Assembly (NCBI RefSeq): GCF_029889745.1
Contig: NZ_CP123639.1
Coordinates: 143,501-207,500, forward strand
DNA from: Ligilactobacillus faecis
GTDB lineage: Bacteria; Bacillota; Bacilli; Lactobacillales; Lactobacillaceae
Direction of reading: 5' to 3'
DNA length: 64,000 nt
This document shows, one piece after another, positions 27,434 to 35,253 of the stretch. Within the stretch, counting starts at the first letter, position 1. The number at the start of each line of letters is the position of its first letter. Made by a program: the position numbers and the translations under genes. The notes below the pieces were generated by a model. It ran no database searches. It was not told the origin of the DNA and worked only from the letters and a program-made list of their open reading frames with translations.

Positions 27434-28321
27434 TTATTTACTTGCCGTCAAGCGTTTATATAATCTATTTCCTAAATAACGTGCTGATAAATTAAAGATC
27501 AAAACAGCTACGATCAAAACAGCCGACGCACCGGCTGAGATCTGGTCTGCGTCAGGCATGATCCCTTCTGAGTTGATCTTCCAAATATGGACAGCCAATG
27601 TTTCTGCTGGGCGAAAAAGATTCAAAGGACTTGCTTCGTTAAATGGATTCCAATTTGTAAAATCGATATTTGTCGCACTTTGACCAGCAGTATAGATCAA
27701 AGCAGCGGCTTCCCCAAACACACGCCCCGCACATAAGACGATCCCTGTAATGATCCCTGGCAACGCCTCAGGTAAGATGATCTTTGTGACTGTATGCCAT
27801 TTAGATAATCCTAGAGCTAGCCCAGCTTCACGTTGAAGTTTAGGGACATTTTGCAATGAATCTTCAACGTTGCGTGTCAATAAAGGTAGATTAAAGAAGG
27901 TCAATGCGATCGCACCAGAGATAATCGAAAAACCCATTTGAAATTGTACAACGAATAACAAGAAACCAAAAAGGCCAACTACAACTGATGGGAGCGAACT
28001 CAAAACTTCGATCGCCATGCGTATGCCTTCGGTCACTTTATTTTTAGGCGCATATTCTGCTAAATAGATCCCTGCCCCTAAAGATAACGGAAATGAGATC
28101 AGTAACGTCAAGATCAATAAGTAAAACGAATTAAACAATTGGATCCCGATCCCCCCACCAGCAGTAAAGGAACGTGACGGAGAAGTCAAGAAGTGCCACG
28201 AAACGTGCGGGAGACCACTCAATAAGATCTTACCGATCAAAAAGGCCAAGATCAAAACAACGATCAAAGCGATCAATTTGATCACAGCTAACGCCACTTT
28301 ATTGATTTTCTTCGTATCCAT
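27434..28321 (-). CDS. pstA: Phosphate ABC transporter permease PstA
   Basis: A 295-residue permease with six transmembrane helices and the cytoplasmic EAA-type loop EAGLALGLSKWHTVTKIILPEALPGI. It has the PstA-typical GIYLAEYAP segment. It forms the membrane channel with PstC. Two or three bases separate it from pstC, so they are translated together. Confidence 0.93.
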   Translation of the reverse strand: MDTKKINKVALAVIKLIALIVVLILAFLIGKILLSGLPHVSWHFLTSPSRSFTAGGGIGIQLFNSFYLLILTLLISFPLSLGAGIYLAEYAPKNKVTEGIRMAIEVLSSLPSVVVGLFGFLLFVVQFQMGFSIISGAIALTFFNLPLLTRNVEDSLQNVPKLQREAGLALGLSKWHTVTKIILPEALPGIITGIVLCAGRVFGEAAALIYTAGQSATNIDFTNWNPFNEASPLNLFRPAETLAVHIWKINSEGIMPDADQISAGASAVLIVAVLIFNLSARYLGNRLYKRLTASK

Positions 28322-28324
28322 AGA

Positions 28325-29239
28325 TTACATCTTTCCTTTCCGACTGATAAAGCGTACTGCAATGTTGAAGACTAGTGACATCAATAAAAGGATCAAAGCT
28401 AAAGACCATAGAGCATTGTTTGCAACTGTTCCCATAACGGTATTTCCGATCCCCATCGTCAAGACACTAGTCAAAGTTGAAGCAGGCGCAAGTAAACTTT
28501 CTGGTAATAAAGTCGCGTTCCCGATGACCATTTGAACAGCTAAAGCTTCGCCAAAAGCTCGGGCCATCCCAAAGACGATCGCCGTCATGATCCCTGGTAA
28601 TGCTGCACGCAAGAGGACCCGATAGATCGTTTGCCATTCAGTTGCACCTAAAGCCAAAGACGCCGATTTATAATGCTTAGGCACTGCTTTTAAACTATCG
28701 ACTGTCATCGAAGTGATCGTCGGTAAGACCATAACGAATAAGACAAAAGAACCAGATAAGATCCCATAACCTGAACCCCCAAAATGATCCCGAACAAATG
28801 GGACTACAGTCGTCAAACCGATAAAACCATACACAACAGATGGGATACCTACTAATAGTTCGATCACACTTTGCATAAAACGCTGACTGCGCTTAGTTGA
28901 TAATTCCGTCATATAAAGCGCTGTTCCGATAGCAAATGGTGTTGCAAATAGTGCGGCTAGTAAAGTCACTCCAAAGGAGCCTAAGATCATTGGTAACGCT
29001 CCGACTTGGGGACGCCCCGCAACAGTCGCGTTTGGATTCCATTCTGTACCTGTTAAAAATTCTTTTAAGCTCGCATTATTTTGGGTAAAAGTCGCGATCC
29101 CTTTTGAAGCAACAAAAGCAAAGATCGCTAAAACTACTGCAACGATCAAAAAGATACTTGCATAACTCAATGTTTTACCTAACATATCTTGACGTGTTTC
29201 TTTTGATCGATTTAAAATTTTTTCTCGGATCGGATCCAT
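28325..29239 (-). CDS. pstC: Phosphate ABC transporter permease PstC
   Basis: A 304-residue permease with six transmembrane helices and the EAA loop ASLALGATEWQTIYRVLLRAALPGI. PstC-type features include FLTGTEWNP and GIALYMTELS-like text. Its first base overlaps the pstS stop, so the two are coupled. It is the partner of PstA. Confidence 0.93.
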   Translation of the reverse strand: MDPIREKILNRSKETRQDMLGKTLSYASIFLIVAVVLAIFAFVASKGIATFTQNNASLKEFLTGTEWNPNATVAGRPQVGALPMILGSFGVTLLAALFATPFAIGTALYMTELSTKRSQRFMQSVIELLVGIPSVVYGFIGLTTVVPFVRDHFGGSGYGILSGSFVLFVMVLPTITSMTVDSLKAVPKHYKSASLALGATEWQTIYRVLLRAALPGIMTAIVFGMARAFGEALAVQMVIGNATLLPESLLAPASTLTSVLTMGIGNTVMGTVANNALWSLALILLLMSLVFNIAVRFISRKGKM

Positions 29240-30111
29240 TATTTTTCAACCTCCGTTTGTGAGATCACCTTATCATTTTCATCTTTTGTTACTTGCATCT
29301 CATTGATCGGAATATAACCTAGTGTTTTAACGAGTTTGTCTTGAACAAGATCAGAATTCATATACTCTAAAAATTGCTTAGCTTGTTTGTTTGGTCGCCC
29401 TTTTGTATACATATGTTCGTAAGCCCAGATCTTCCATGAATTATCTTTGACATTAGCGGCAGTTGGTTTGACACCGTTGATCTTTAATGAAGTCATATCT
29501 TTGTTCATATATGAAAAAGCTAAGTAACTGATCGCCCCTGGAGTACTCGTTACCATCCGTTGGACTGTGCCATTTGAATCTTGTTCTTGAGCTTTGGCCA
29601 TTTTTTGCCCGACCATCACGCTCTTTTCAAAGGCTCGTCTTGTCCCACTGCCTTCAGCACGATTGATCAAAACGATCGGTACATTTTTACCACCAAGTTG
29701 TTTCCAATTAGTATATTTACCACGAAATACATCGCGTAATTGTTTCATCGTTAGATCAGTGACCCCACTTTCCTTATTTACCACAGGAGCCAACCCTAAA
29801 ACGGCAACTTTATGATCGACTAATTCGTTTACCTTGATCCCTGGCATCTCACTAGCAAAAACATCAGAATTCCCGATCGTCACTGCCCCAGCTTGCACTT
29901 GACTCAAGCCAGTTCCTGACCCACCACCTTGAACGGTGATCGTAACATCAGTATGATCCCGTTGATATTCTTCTGCAGCTAATTCCACCATTGGTTGCAG
30001 GGCAGTTGAACCGACGATCGTAATGTTTTGTTTTTGACTCGTTTTTTGTCCACATCCTGTCAAAATAAAAGCTAACACTAAAGTGCTAAAGATAATAATT
30101 GCCTTTTTCAT
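29239..30111 (-). CDS. pstS: Phosphate-binding lipoprotein PstS
   Basis: A 290-residue high-affinity phosphate-binding protein. The signal peptide ends in a lipobox ILTGCG, so it should be lipidated at the Cys. Phosphate-contact motifs are visible: GSTALQP, GGGSGTGLS and RAEGSGTRRAF. It is the first gene of the pst operon and is preceded by PhoP-type boxes at 30196-30234. Confidence 0.94.
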   Translation of the reverse strand: MKKAIIIFSTLVLAFILTGCGQKTSQKQNITIVGSTALQPMVELAAEEYQRDHTDVTITVQGGGSGTGLSQVQAGAVTIGNSDVFASEMPGIKVNELVDHKVAVLGLAPVVNKESGVTDLTMKQLRDVFRGKYTNWKQLGGKNVPIVLINRAEGSGTRRAFEKSVMVGQKMAKAQEQDSNGTVQRMVTSTPGAISYLAFSYMNKDMTSLKINGVKPTAANVKDNSWKIWAYEHMYTKGRPNKQAKQFLEYMNSDLVQDKLVKTLGYIPINEMQVTKDENDKVISQTEVEK

Positions 30112-30195
30112 CTCTTTTTCCTTCCTCGATCAGATCAGTTGATCTACAATTTACTATTCTTTCGTTGAGCTTATTCTTTTATTTTATGCTTTTTT

Positions 30196-30234
30196 TGTAA
30201 AGGACTTTGGTGCTTTATGTAAAGAATATGTAAA
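30196..30234 (-). promoter_or_regulatory. PhoP box array of the pst operon
   Basis: On the minus strand TTTACA occurs at 30234-30229, 30223-30218 and 30201-30196. The spacings are 11 and 22 bases, one and two helical turns, which is the pattern of PhoP direct repeats in Firmicutes. A TAAAAT-type -10 lies just downstream. The ISL3 insertion stops 52 bases upstream and leaves the boxes intact. Confidence 0.75.
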
Positions 30235-30410
30235 TAATATTAGCTTGAGCGCAAAAGCAAAAGATGACTTGAGCGCTCTAAAAGTGGGTATACACTTTCT
30301 GATATGGATGAAAAATTCCATACCAGTTTTTTTGCGCAAAAAAAAGGACATTTAATGCCCTCTCATTATACAATGAATTCACCACAAACCACGTAAAGGA
30401 GAGAATTTAA

Positions 30411-31649
30411 ATGTCCCATAACGATTGTATACTAAAACTTCTAAATATTAAAGACCCTAATCTCAAAGTTATTGATGTTATCGATAATTTAAATAATGGC
30501 ACAGAGAAATTAGTTTTGATCAAAGCTGTACTATCTTATCCTATCAGCCGTTGTCGAAATTGTGGCTTTGCCACTGTTAATAAAAATGGTTTCGCTAAAG
30601 CTCACGTACGTTTACCAAGTTTAAACGGTATACGTTATGAAATGATCCTTCATAAACAACGCTATCAATGTAAAAATTGTCGCACAACTTTCGGTGCGAC
30701 CTCTGAATTGACTAAGCCTAATCAAACTCTTTCTCGTAAACTAAAAAATCAGATCATGTTATTAGCTAGGGAAGGTTTGAACGGTGAACTTATCGCTCGC
30801 ATCTGTCATTGCTCTGCTAGTAGTGTTCGAAGAACTATTGTCGAACGGATCAAACCTCAATATCGAGTACCTGTTTTGCCCAAGAATCTTTGTTTTGATG
30901 AATTTCGTTCGATTAAAAATACAACTTCTTTTATCTGTTGTGATGCACAAACTCATAGGTTAGTTGCTAAACTCCCAGATAGACTATCTTCTACCATTAT
31001 CAATTATTTTGAAAATCGTTACTCAAAGTTTGAACGTGATCAAGTGGAATCGGTCGTCATTGATTTAAACGCTCAATACCAGCGTTTCATTCGACGACTT
31101 TTCCCGAATGCCAAGATTATTATTGATCGATTTCATATCGTTCAGCTAGCCGGACGTGCTTTAGACAGTTGTCGAATCGCTCTCACTAGGTCGCTCAATA
31201 AGCATAGTCGAGAATATAAGATCCTCAAATCACAGTGGCGTTTATTCCATAAAAAATCTGATGAGATCGACCCTAAAAATGTTGTCTATCTTAGGGGAAT
31301 CAATGAATATATGACTCAACAGAATGCGATCGACTTGATCATCAATAAATTTTCTAAATTCAAAATAGTTTATCAGACTTACCAAGATATTACCTTAGCT
31401 TTGAAGAATAAAGACATTACTACTTTGAATGAGGTTCTTGATAGTTATGAGCGCACCAATACAGAGATGGATACGACCATTCGTACTTTCCGTAAAAATC
31501 GCAGCTATCTAATAAATAGCGTAACTTCAATATATTCCAATGGTCCTTTGGAGGGTATCAATCGAAAGATCAAACTCTTAAAACGAAGTTGTTACGGTTT
31601 TGCTAATCAACAATTTTTCTTTTTACGAATTGATTGTATATTTGCGTAA
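30411..31649 (+). CDS. ISL3-family transposase
   Basis: A 412-residue transposase. It has an N-terminal zinc-binding part (CRNCG, then CKNCR near residue 86), a helix-turn-helix (LIARICHCSASSVRRTI) and a DDE core with CFDEF, IDLNAQY, IIDRFHIVQ and SNGPLEGINRKIKLLKR. AAAGGAGAG precedes the ATG. The C-terminus appears complete, so the nested insertion at 31673 falls after the stop codon and does not disable it. The presence of intact ends, duplication and gene suggests recent activity. Confidence 0.93.
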   Translation: MSHNDCILKLLNIKDPNLKVIDVIDNLNNGTEKLVLIKAVLSYPISRCRNCGFATVNKNGFAKAHVRLPSLNGIRYEMILHKQRYQCKNCRTTFGATSELTKPNQTLSRKLKNQIMLLAREGLNGELIARICHCSASSVRRTIVERIKPQYRVPVLPKNLCFDEFRSIKNTTSFICCDAQTHRLVAKLPDRLSSTIINYFENRYSKFERDQVESVVIDLNAQYQRFIRRLFPNAKIIIDRFHIVQLAGRALDSCRIALTRSLNKHSREYKILKSQWRLFHKKSDEIDPKNVVYLRGINEYMTQQNAIDLIINKFSKFKIVYQTYQDITLALKNKDITTLNEVLDSYERTNTEMDTTIRTFRKNRSYLINSVTSIYSNGPLEGINRKIKLLKRSCYGFANQQFFFLRIDCIFA

Positions 31650-31681
31650 AAAAACACTCCCCACAATTCTATTGATATGAT

Positions 31682-31740
31682 TCCCCTAGAGTGGACACGG
31701 AAATAATAAAGATTCTGTGATCACTCTAGGGGGATTTTTT
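31682..31740 (+). terminator. Hairpin at left end of IS150-type element
   Basis: CCCCTAGAGTG (from 31682) pairs with CACTCTAGGGG just before ATTTTTT and the orfA start. It can stop incoming transcription and also covers the orfA ribosome site. The same hairpin occurs at 53882-53940 in copy 2. Confidence 0.7.
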
Positions 31741-32430
31741 ATGTCTAGAAGAACTACTAAACATACACTTGAAGAAAGATACCAGGCAGTCTCCGAGTAT
31801 CTTAGTGGACAATATAGTAAGTACTTTATCTGCCGGAAATATACCATTTCTAAAAATACATTTGATAATTGGATCAGAAAATACAAAGCTGGCGGTTTAG
31901 ATGGCTTAAAAGAGTCTAGAACCTGGAAAGAATATTCAGTTGAATTAAAAACAACTGCGGTTCTAGAATATTTAGAAAATGGACGTTCACCAAAGAAAAT
32001 TTGTGATAAATACAATATTTCGAGTGTTTCGGTTTTACGTAAATGGATCAACTTGTATACTAATGGAAAAGGCTTTAAAGCTACCATTGGAGGTCGTAAT
32101 AGAATGAAACATGGACGTAAAACTACTTTTAAGGAACGGCTCGAAATAGTTCAGTATACACTTGCTAATAATAAGAATTATCACAAAGCGATCGATAAAT
32201 ATAATGTTTCTTATTCCCAAGTCTATAATTGGGTCAAAAAGTTTGAAGTAGATGGCGAAAAGGCATTATACGATAATCGTGGTAAAACAGTTAAAGATCG
32301 TGATTATAAGACTCTTTCTGAAACTGAGCGTCTCAAGCTTGAGATCCTACGTTTGAAAGAACGTAATAAATATCTAGAAGCAGAAAATATCGTTTTAAAA
32401 AAATTGGACGAACTCGAAAGGAGGAGATAA
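31741..32430 (+). CDS. IS3-family transposase OrfA (copy 1)
   Basis: A 229-residue protein with three helix-turn-helix units (KYFICRKYTISKNTFDNWIRKYKAGG; KKICDKYNISSVSVLRKWI; HKAIDKYNVSYSQVYNWVKKF) and a C-terminal leucine-zipper-like coiled coil. It binds the inverted repeats. GGGGG lies 7 bases before the ATG. It ends 27 bases past a perfect slippery heptamer A AAA AAA (32397-32403), where ribosomes can shift -1 to make the OrfAB fusion. Confidence 0.9.
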   Translation: MSRRTTKHTLEERYQAVSEYLSGQYSKYFICRKYTISKNTFDNWIRKYKAGGLDGLKESRTWKEYSVELKTTAVLEYLENGRSPKKICDKYNISSVSVLRKWINLYTNGKGFKATIGGRNRMKHGRKTTFKERLEIVQYTLANNKNYHKAIDKYNVSYSQVYNWVKKFEVDGEKALYDNRGKTVKDRDYKTLSETERLKLEILRLKERNKYLEAENIVLKKLDELERRR

Positions 32431-33311
32431 GCTTTATACCTAAAAATCTGCGTTTTAAAGCTATTCAGGAAGTTCTTAAAGAGTTTCCACAAATTGAACT
32501 CTGGATCCTTTGTGCGATCTTAAATGTATCGCGCTCAGGGTATTATCGTTATTTAACTGCTCCAAAATCACAATGTACTTTGGAAAATGAATGGTTAAGT
32601 GAGATCATAAAAAAAGAATTTCATGCTTTAAATGGAATTTACGGTTCTAGAAGAATGACTCTTCTTATCAATCGAAAGTATCAAAAACAATATAACTTCA
32701 AACGTATTCGTCGCTTAATGAGAGTCCTTGGTTTATATTCAGTAATTCGTCGCAAACGCCGAGGTTGTACTCGTTCAGAACATTTAAACTACGAAGAAAA
32801 TACTTTAGGTCGTGATTTTTCCGCTACTAGACCTAATCAAAAGTGGGTGACTGATGTCACTTATTTAGAATATGGCTTAGGACAAAAAGCTTATTTAAGT
32901 GCGATCAAAGATCTATACGATGGATCTATCATAAGTTTTGAAATTAGTAAAAGAAATGATAATCGGCTTGTCATGAAGACTTTAGAAAAAGCATTCACGC
33001 ATTTAAATGAAGCTAATCTACTTCTTCACAGTGATCGTGGATTTCAATATACTTCAAAGGAATATCTTCGGTTGACCTCAAGGCATGGTGTTACAAGAAG
33101 TATGTCTCGAGTGGGGAAATGTATCGATAACGCACCAATGGAAAGTTTTTGGAGTCATTTCAAGACAGAATGTTATTATTGGCTAAAATGTGAAACATAT
33201 GGAGAACTTGTAGAAATGATCGAAAACTATATCAAGTTCTACAATACCCAACGTTACCAAATAAAACTAAACAGCCTGACTCCAGAAGAATACCGGAATC
33301 AGGCTGCCTAG
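32403..33311 (+). CDS. IS3-family transposase OrfB, expressed by -1 frameshift (copy 1)
   Basis: The catalytic half, in the -1 frame relative to orfA. An integrase-core (rve) domain is visible with WVTDVTYLE, LLHSDRGFQYTS and DNAPMESFWSHFKTE giving the DDE triad. There is no good independent start codon near the beginning, so I begin the feature at the slip site. The first ATG inside the frame (32580) would lose the N-terminal HTH_21-like portion. The full OrfAB product spans 31741-33311. Confidence 0.88.
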   Translation: MGRTRKEEISFIPKNLRFKAIQEVLKEFPQIELWILCAILNVSRSGYYRYLTAPKSQCTLENEWLSEIIKKEFHALNGIYGSRRMTLLINRKYQKQYNFKRIRRLMRVLGLYSVIRRKRRGCTRSEHLNYEENTLGRDFSATRPNQKWVTDVTYLEYGLGQKAYLSAIKDLYDGSIISFEISKRNDNRLVMKTLEKAFTHLNEANLLLHSDRGFQYTSKEYLRLTSRHGVTRSMSRVGKCIDNAPMESFWSHFKTECYYWLKCETYGELVEMIENYIKFYNTQRYQIKLNSLTPEEYRNQAA

Positions 33312-33438
33312 AATTTTAATTATTTAGTTGTTCACTTGACGGGTCTCAGATCATATTGTAGGAAGTGTTTGTAGGAATATCCATATCAGTTGACGGATAC
33401 CCCTAAAAGTGAGCACCAAGTCATCTTTTGGTCAGATC

Positions 33439-35253
33439 TCAAACTTCAACATCGATCCCTTCAAACGGTGCCAAAGTTTTGCCATTCAATTTTGTCAATA
33501 AAGCTCGTAAATTCAACTCATCATGATACTGTTGCAATTTATCAGCGTAAAAATCATTTGGTCGTGCACTTGCATTTACTAAATAAATATATTTTTTAGT
33601 GCCTAGATAACGACCGACTGCAAAGAAATTTTCCCCAGCTAACAATGTTAATTCACCATCGACTAAAACATCAGTGGCCTTTCTTTTAGCTACTAACTGC
33701 TTCACTTTTGCCAATAATGTTTCATTTTCACGGCCCCACGGATAAAAACGGCGATTATCTGGATCGCTTTCACCAGCTAAACCAACTTCATCTCCATAAT
33801 AAATGCATGGAACACCAGGAAACATCAACATCAGCGCAAACGCAAGTTCAACTTTATGTTCGTCGCCCTGTAAAGCAGTCAAGATCCGTTTTGTATCGTG
33901 TGTCCCGATATTATTCAGCGAACTTTTGTAAAATTCTAATGGATAATTTTCGCGTAGTTGCATCAAAGTTTTGGCGATCGTTTCAACAGGTTCTTCCTCA
34001 TTCAACAAAGCAATGATAGCTTTTCTCAAAGGATAATTCATCACACCATCGAGCTCATCGCCATTAACGTAATGCCGGCGTTTGTTATACGTTATCTTAT
34101 TTGAAGCATCTTCCCAAACTTCCCCGATCAAGACCCGCTCTTTATAACGCGTCAAGTTCTTTTTGATATTTTGGATAAAACTTCCCGGAAGCTCATCAGC
34201 AACATCTAGTCGCCAACCATCAACACCGACTCGGTTCCATTTGGCTAACACACTCTCATTTTCACCATAAATAAACTTTTGAAAGCTCGGATCATTTTTA
34301 TCGACGACAGGAAGATCACTGATCCCCCACCAAGAACGATACTGATCTGGGTAGTGCTCAAATGAGAACCATGGATAATACGGGCTTTTTTGATCACGCG
34401 CTGCCCCAGCATGTTCACCATAAAGCCCTCCCGCGTTAAAGTAGCGACTATTTTTACCAACATGGGAAAAAACGCCGTCTAAGATCAACTTGATATTGGC
34501 TTGGTGAAGTTTAGTGACTAATTCACGAAAGATCTTTTCTGTTCCTAACATCGAATCAATCTTTAAATAGTCATTTGTATCATAGCGGTGATTACTCGTA
34601 GCTTCAAAGATCGGATTGAGATAAACGATCGTTACACCAAGGCGTTGCAAATAGGGGATCTTTTTGATGATCCCTTTGAGATTTCCACCATAAAAATCCC
34701 AGCGTGCGATCGAACCATCTTTTTTCCGAATATACATCGGACGATCGCTTTTTCTTCCATAAATAAAAATATTTGGTTTTTTGTTATCGATATAACCAGT
34801 TAAATTCCCATTATAAAAGCGATCGGGAAAGATCTGATAACAGATCCCATTTTGGTACCACTTAGGTGCCTTAACTTCAGTTTCATAACATGTCAGCTGG
34901 TAAGAATGACTCTCTAAAAGCTCACTTGAACTCGTCAATTGTCCAACTCCGCCTTGAGCAGCACAATAATATTGCACAAGTTCTTGCTCATTTTGCCGTG
35001 AGACCAATTTGAAGTAGTAAAAATAAAGTCCGCTCTTTTTGGGAGTATAAGTCGCGTAAAAACGACCTGGACTTTTATTTTCAAGCATGATGATCTCAGG
35101 GATCAATTTACCATCGCCATAAACATAAAGTTCTGCACTCGTGATATCAATATCATAAGCTTCCAACATAAATTCGACTGGACGCCCGACTTTGATCGCT
35201 CCAAACGGTTTTTTATGTTTTTCCTGCCATGGATCAAAGTGGATATACATCAT
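33439..35253 (-). CDS. Glycoside hydrolase family 13 (neopullulanase/alpha-amylase type)
   Basis: A 604-residue enzyme that probably trims glycogen or maltodextrin. An N-terminal carbohydrate-binding domain (residues 1-120) precedes the TIM barrel. The catalytic residues are in GWRLDVADE (Asp nucleophile), LIGEVWED (Glu) and NIGTHDTKRI (Asp). AAGGG lies 7 bases before the ATG, which overlaps the end of glgP by 20 bases. Last gene of the glg operon, matching the amy position in lactobacillar glgBCDAP-amy operons. No signal peptide is seen, so it acts inside the cell. Confidence 0.88.
   Translation of the reverse strand: MMYIHFDPWQEKHKKPFGAIKVGRPVEFMLEAYDIDITSAELYVYGDGKLIPEIIMLENKSPGRFYATYTPKKSGLYFYYFKLVSRQNEQELVQYYCAAQGGVGQLTSSSELLESHSYQLTCYETEVKAPKWYQNGICYQIFPDRFYNGNLTGYIDNKKPNIFIYGRKSDRPMYIRKKDGSIARWDFYGGNLKGIIKKIPYLQRLGVTIVYLNPIFEATSNHRYDTNDYLKIDSMLGTEKIFRELVTKLHQANIKLILDGVFSHVGKNSRYFNAGGLYGEHAGAARDQKSPYYPWFSFEHYPDQYRSWWGISDLPVVDKNDPSFQKFIYGENESVLAKWNRVGVDGWRLDVADELPGSFIQNIKKNLTRYKERVLIGEVWEDASNKITYNKRRHYVNGDELDGVMNYPLRKAIIALLNEEEPVETIAKTLMQLRENYPLEFYKSSLNNIGTHDTKRILTALQGDEHKVELAFALMLMFPGVPCIYYGDEVGLAGESDPDNRRFYPWGRENETLLAKVKQLVAKRKATDVLVDGELTLLAGENFFAVGRYLGTKKYIYLVNASARPNDFYADKLQQYHDELNLRALLTKLNGKTLAPFEGIDVEV

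Larger units (their letters stand above)
31673..33353 (+). mobile_element. IS3-family (IS150 group) element, copy 1
   Basis: A 1681-base element with imperfect 25-base terminal repeats (18 match), starting TGATATGATTCCCC and, inverted, TGATCTGAGACCCG. The duplication TAT lies at 31670-31672 and 33354-33356. It is identical base for base to 53873-55553. It sits in the ISL3 element, three bases inside the loop of that element's own terminator: AAACACTCCCCACAAT (31652-31667) opposite ATTGTAGGAAGTGTTT (33355-33370). Confidence 0.94.
31652..33370 (+). terminator. ISL3 transposase terminator, split by IS150-type element
   Basis: The arms 31652-31667 and 33355-33370 pair in 14 of 16 positions around a three-base loop once the inner element is removed. 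The stem begins two bases after the ISL3 transposase stop. Confidence 0.75.
30286..33402 (+). mobile_element. ISL3-family element interrupted by IS150-type element
   Basis: The ends are imperfect inverted repeats of about 24 bases (18 match), both starting GGGTAT and sharing CTGATATGGAT. The direct repeat CTAAAAGT flanks it at 30278-30285 and 33403-33410; 8 bp is the normal ISL3 duplication. Without the nested element the unit is about 1.43 kb. It carries one intact transposase gene at 30411-31649. It lies in the loop of the glg terminator. Confidence 0.92.
30259..33429 (-). terminator. glg operon terminator, split by ISL3
   Basis: AAAAGATGACTTG (30259-30271) and CAAGTCATCTTTT (33417-33429) are perfect complements now 3.1 kb apart. 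With the element and one 8-base duplication removed, they form a 13-bp stem, an inner GCGCTC/GAGCAC stem with one mismatch, and a loop containing CTAAAAGT. A T-rich stretch follows on the minus strand. It originally ended the glg operon before pstS. Confidence 0.85.

Noticed and set aside
31686-32087. Long reading frame on the minus strand opposite orfA of the IS150-type element (also 53886-54287).
   Set aside because: It is antisense to a clearly coding transposase frame, has no ribosome site and no recognisable domain.
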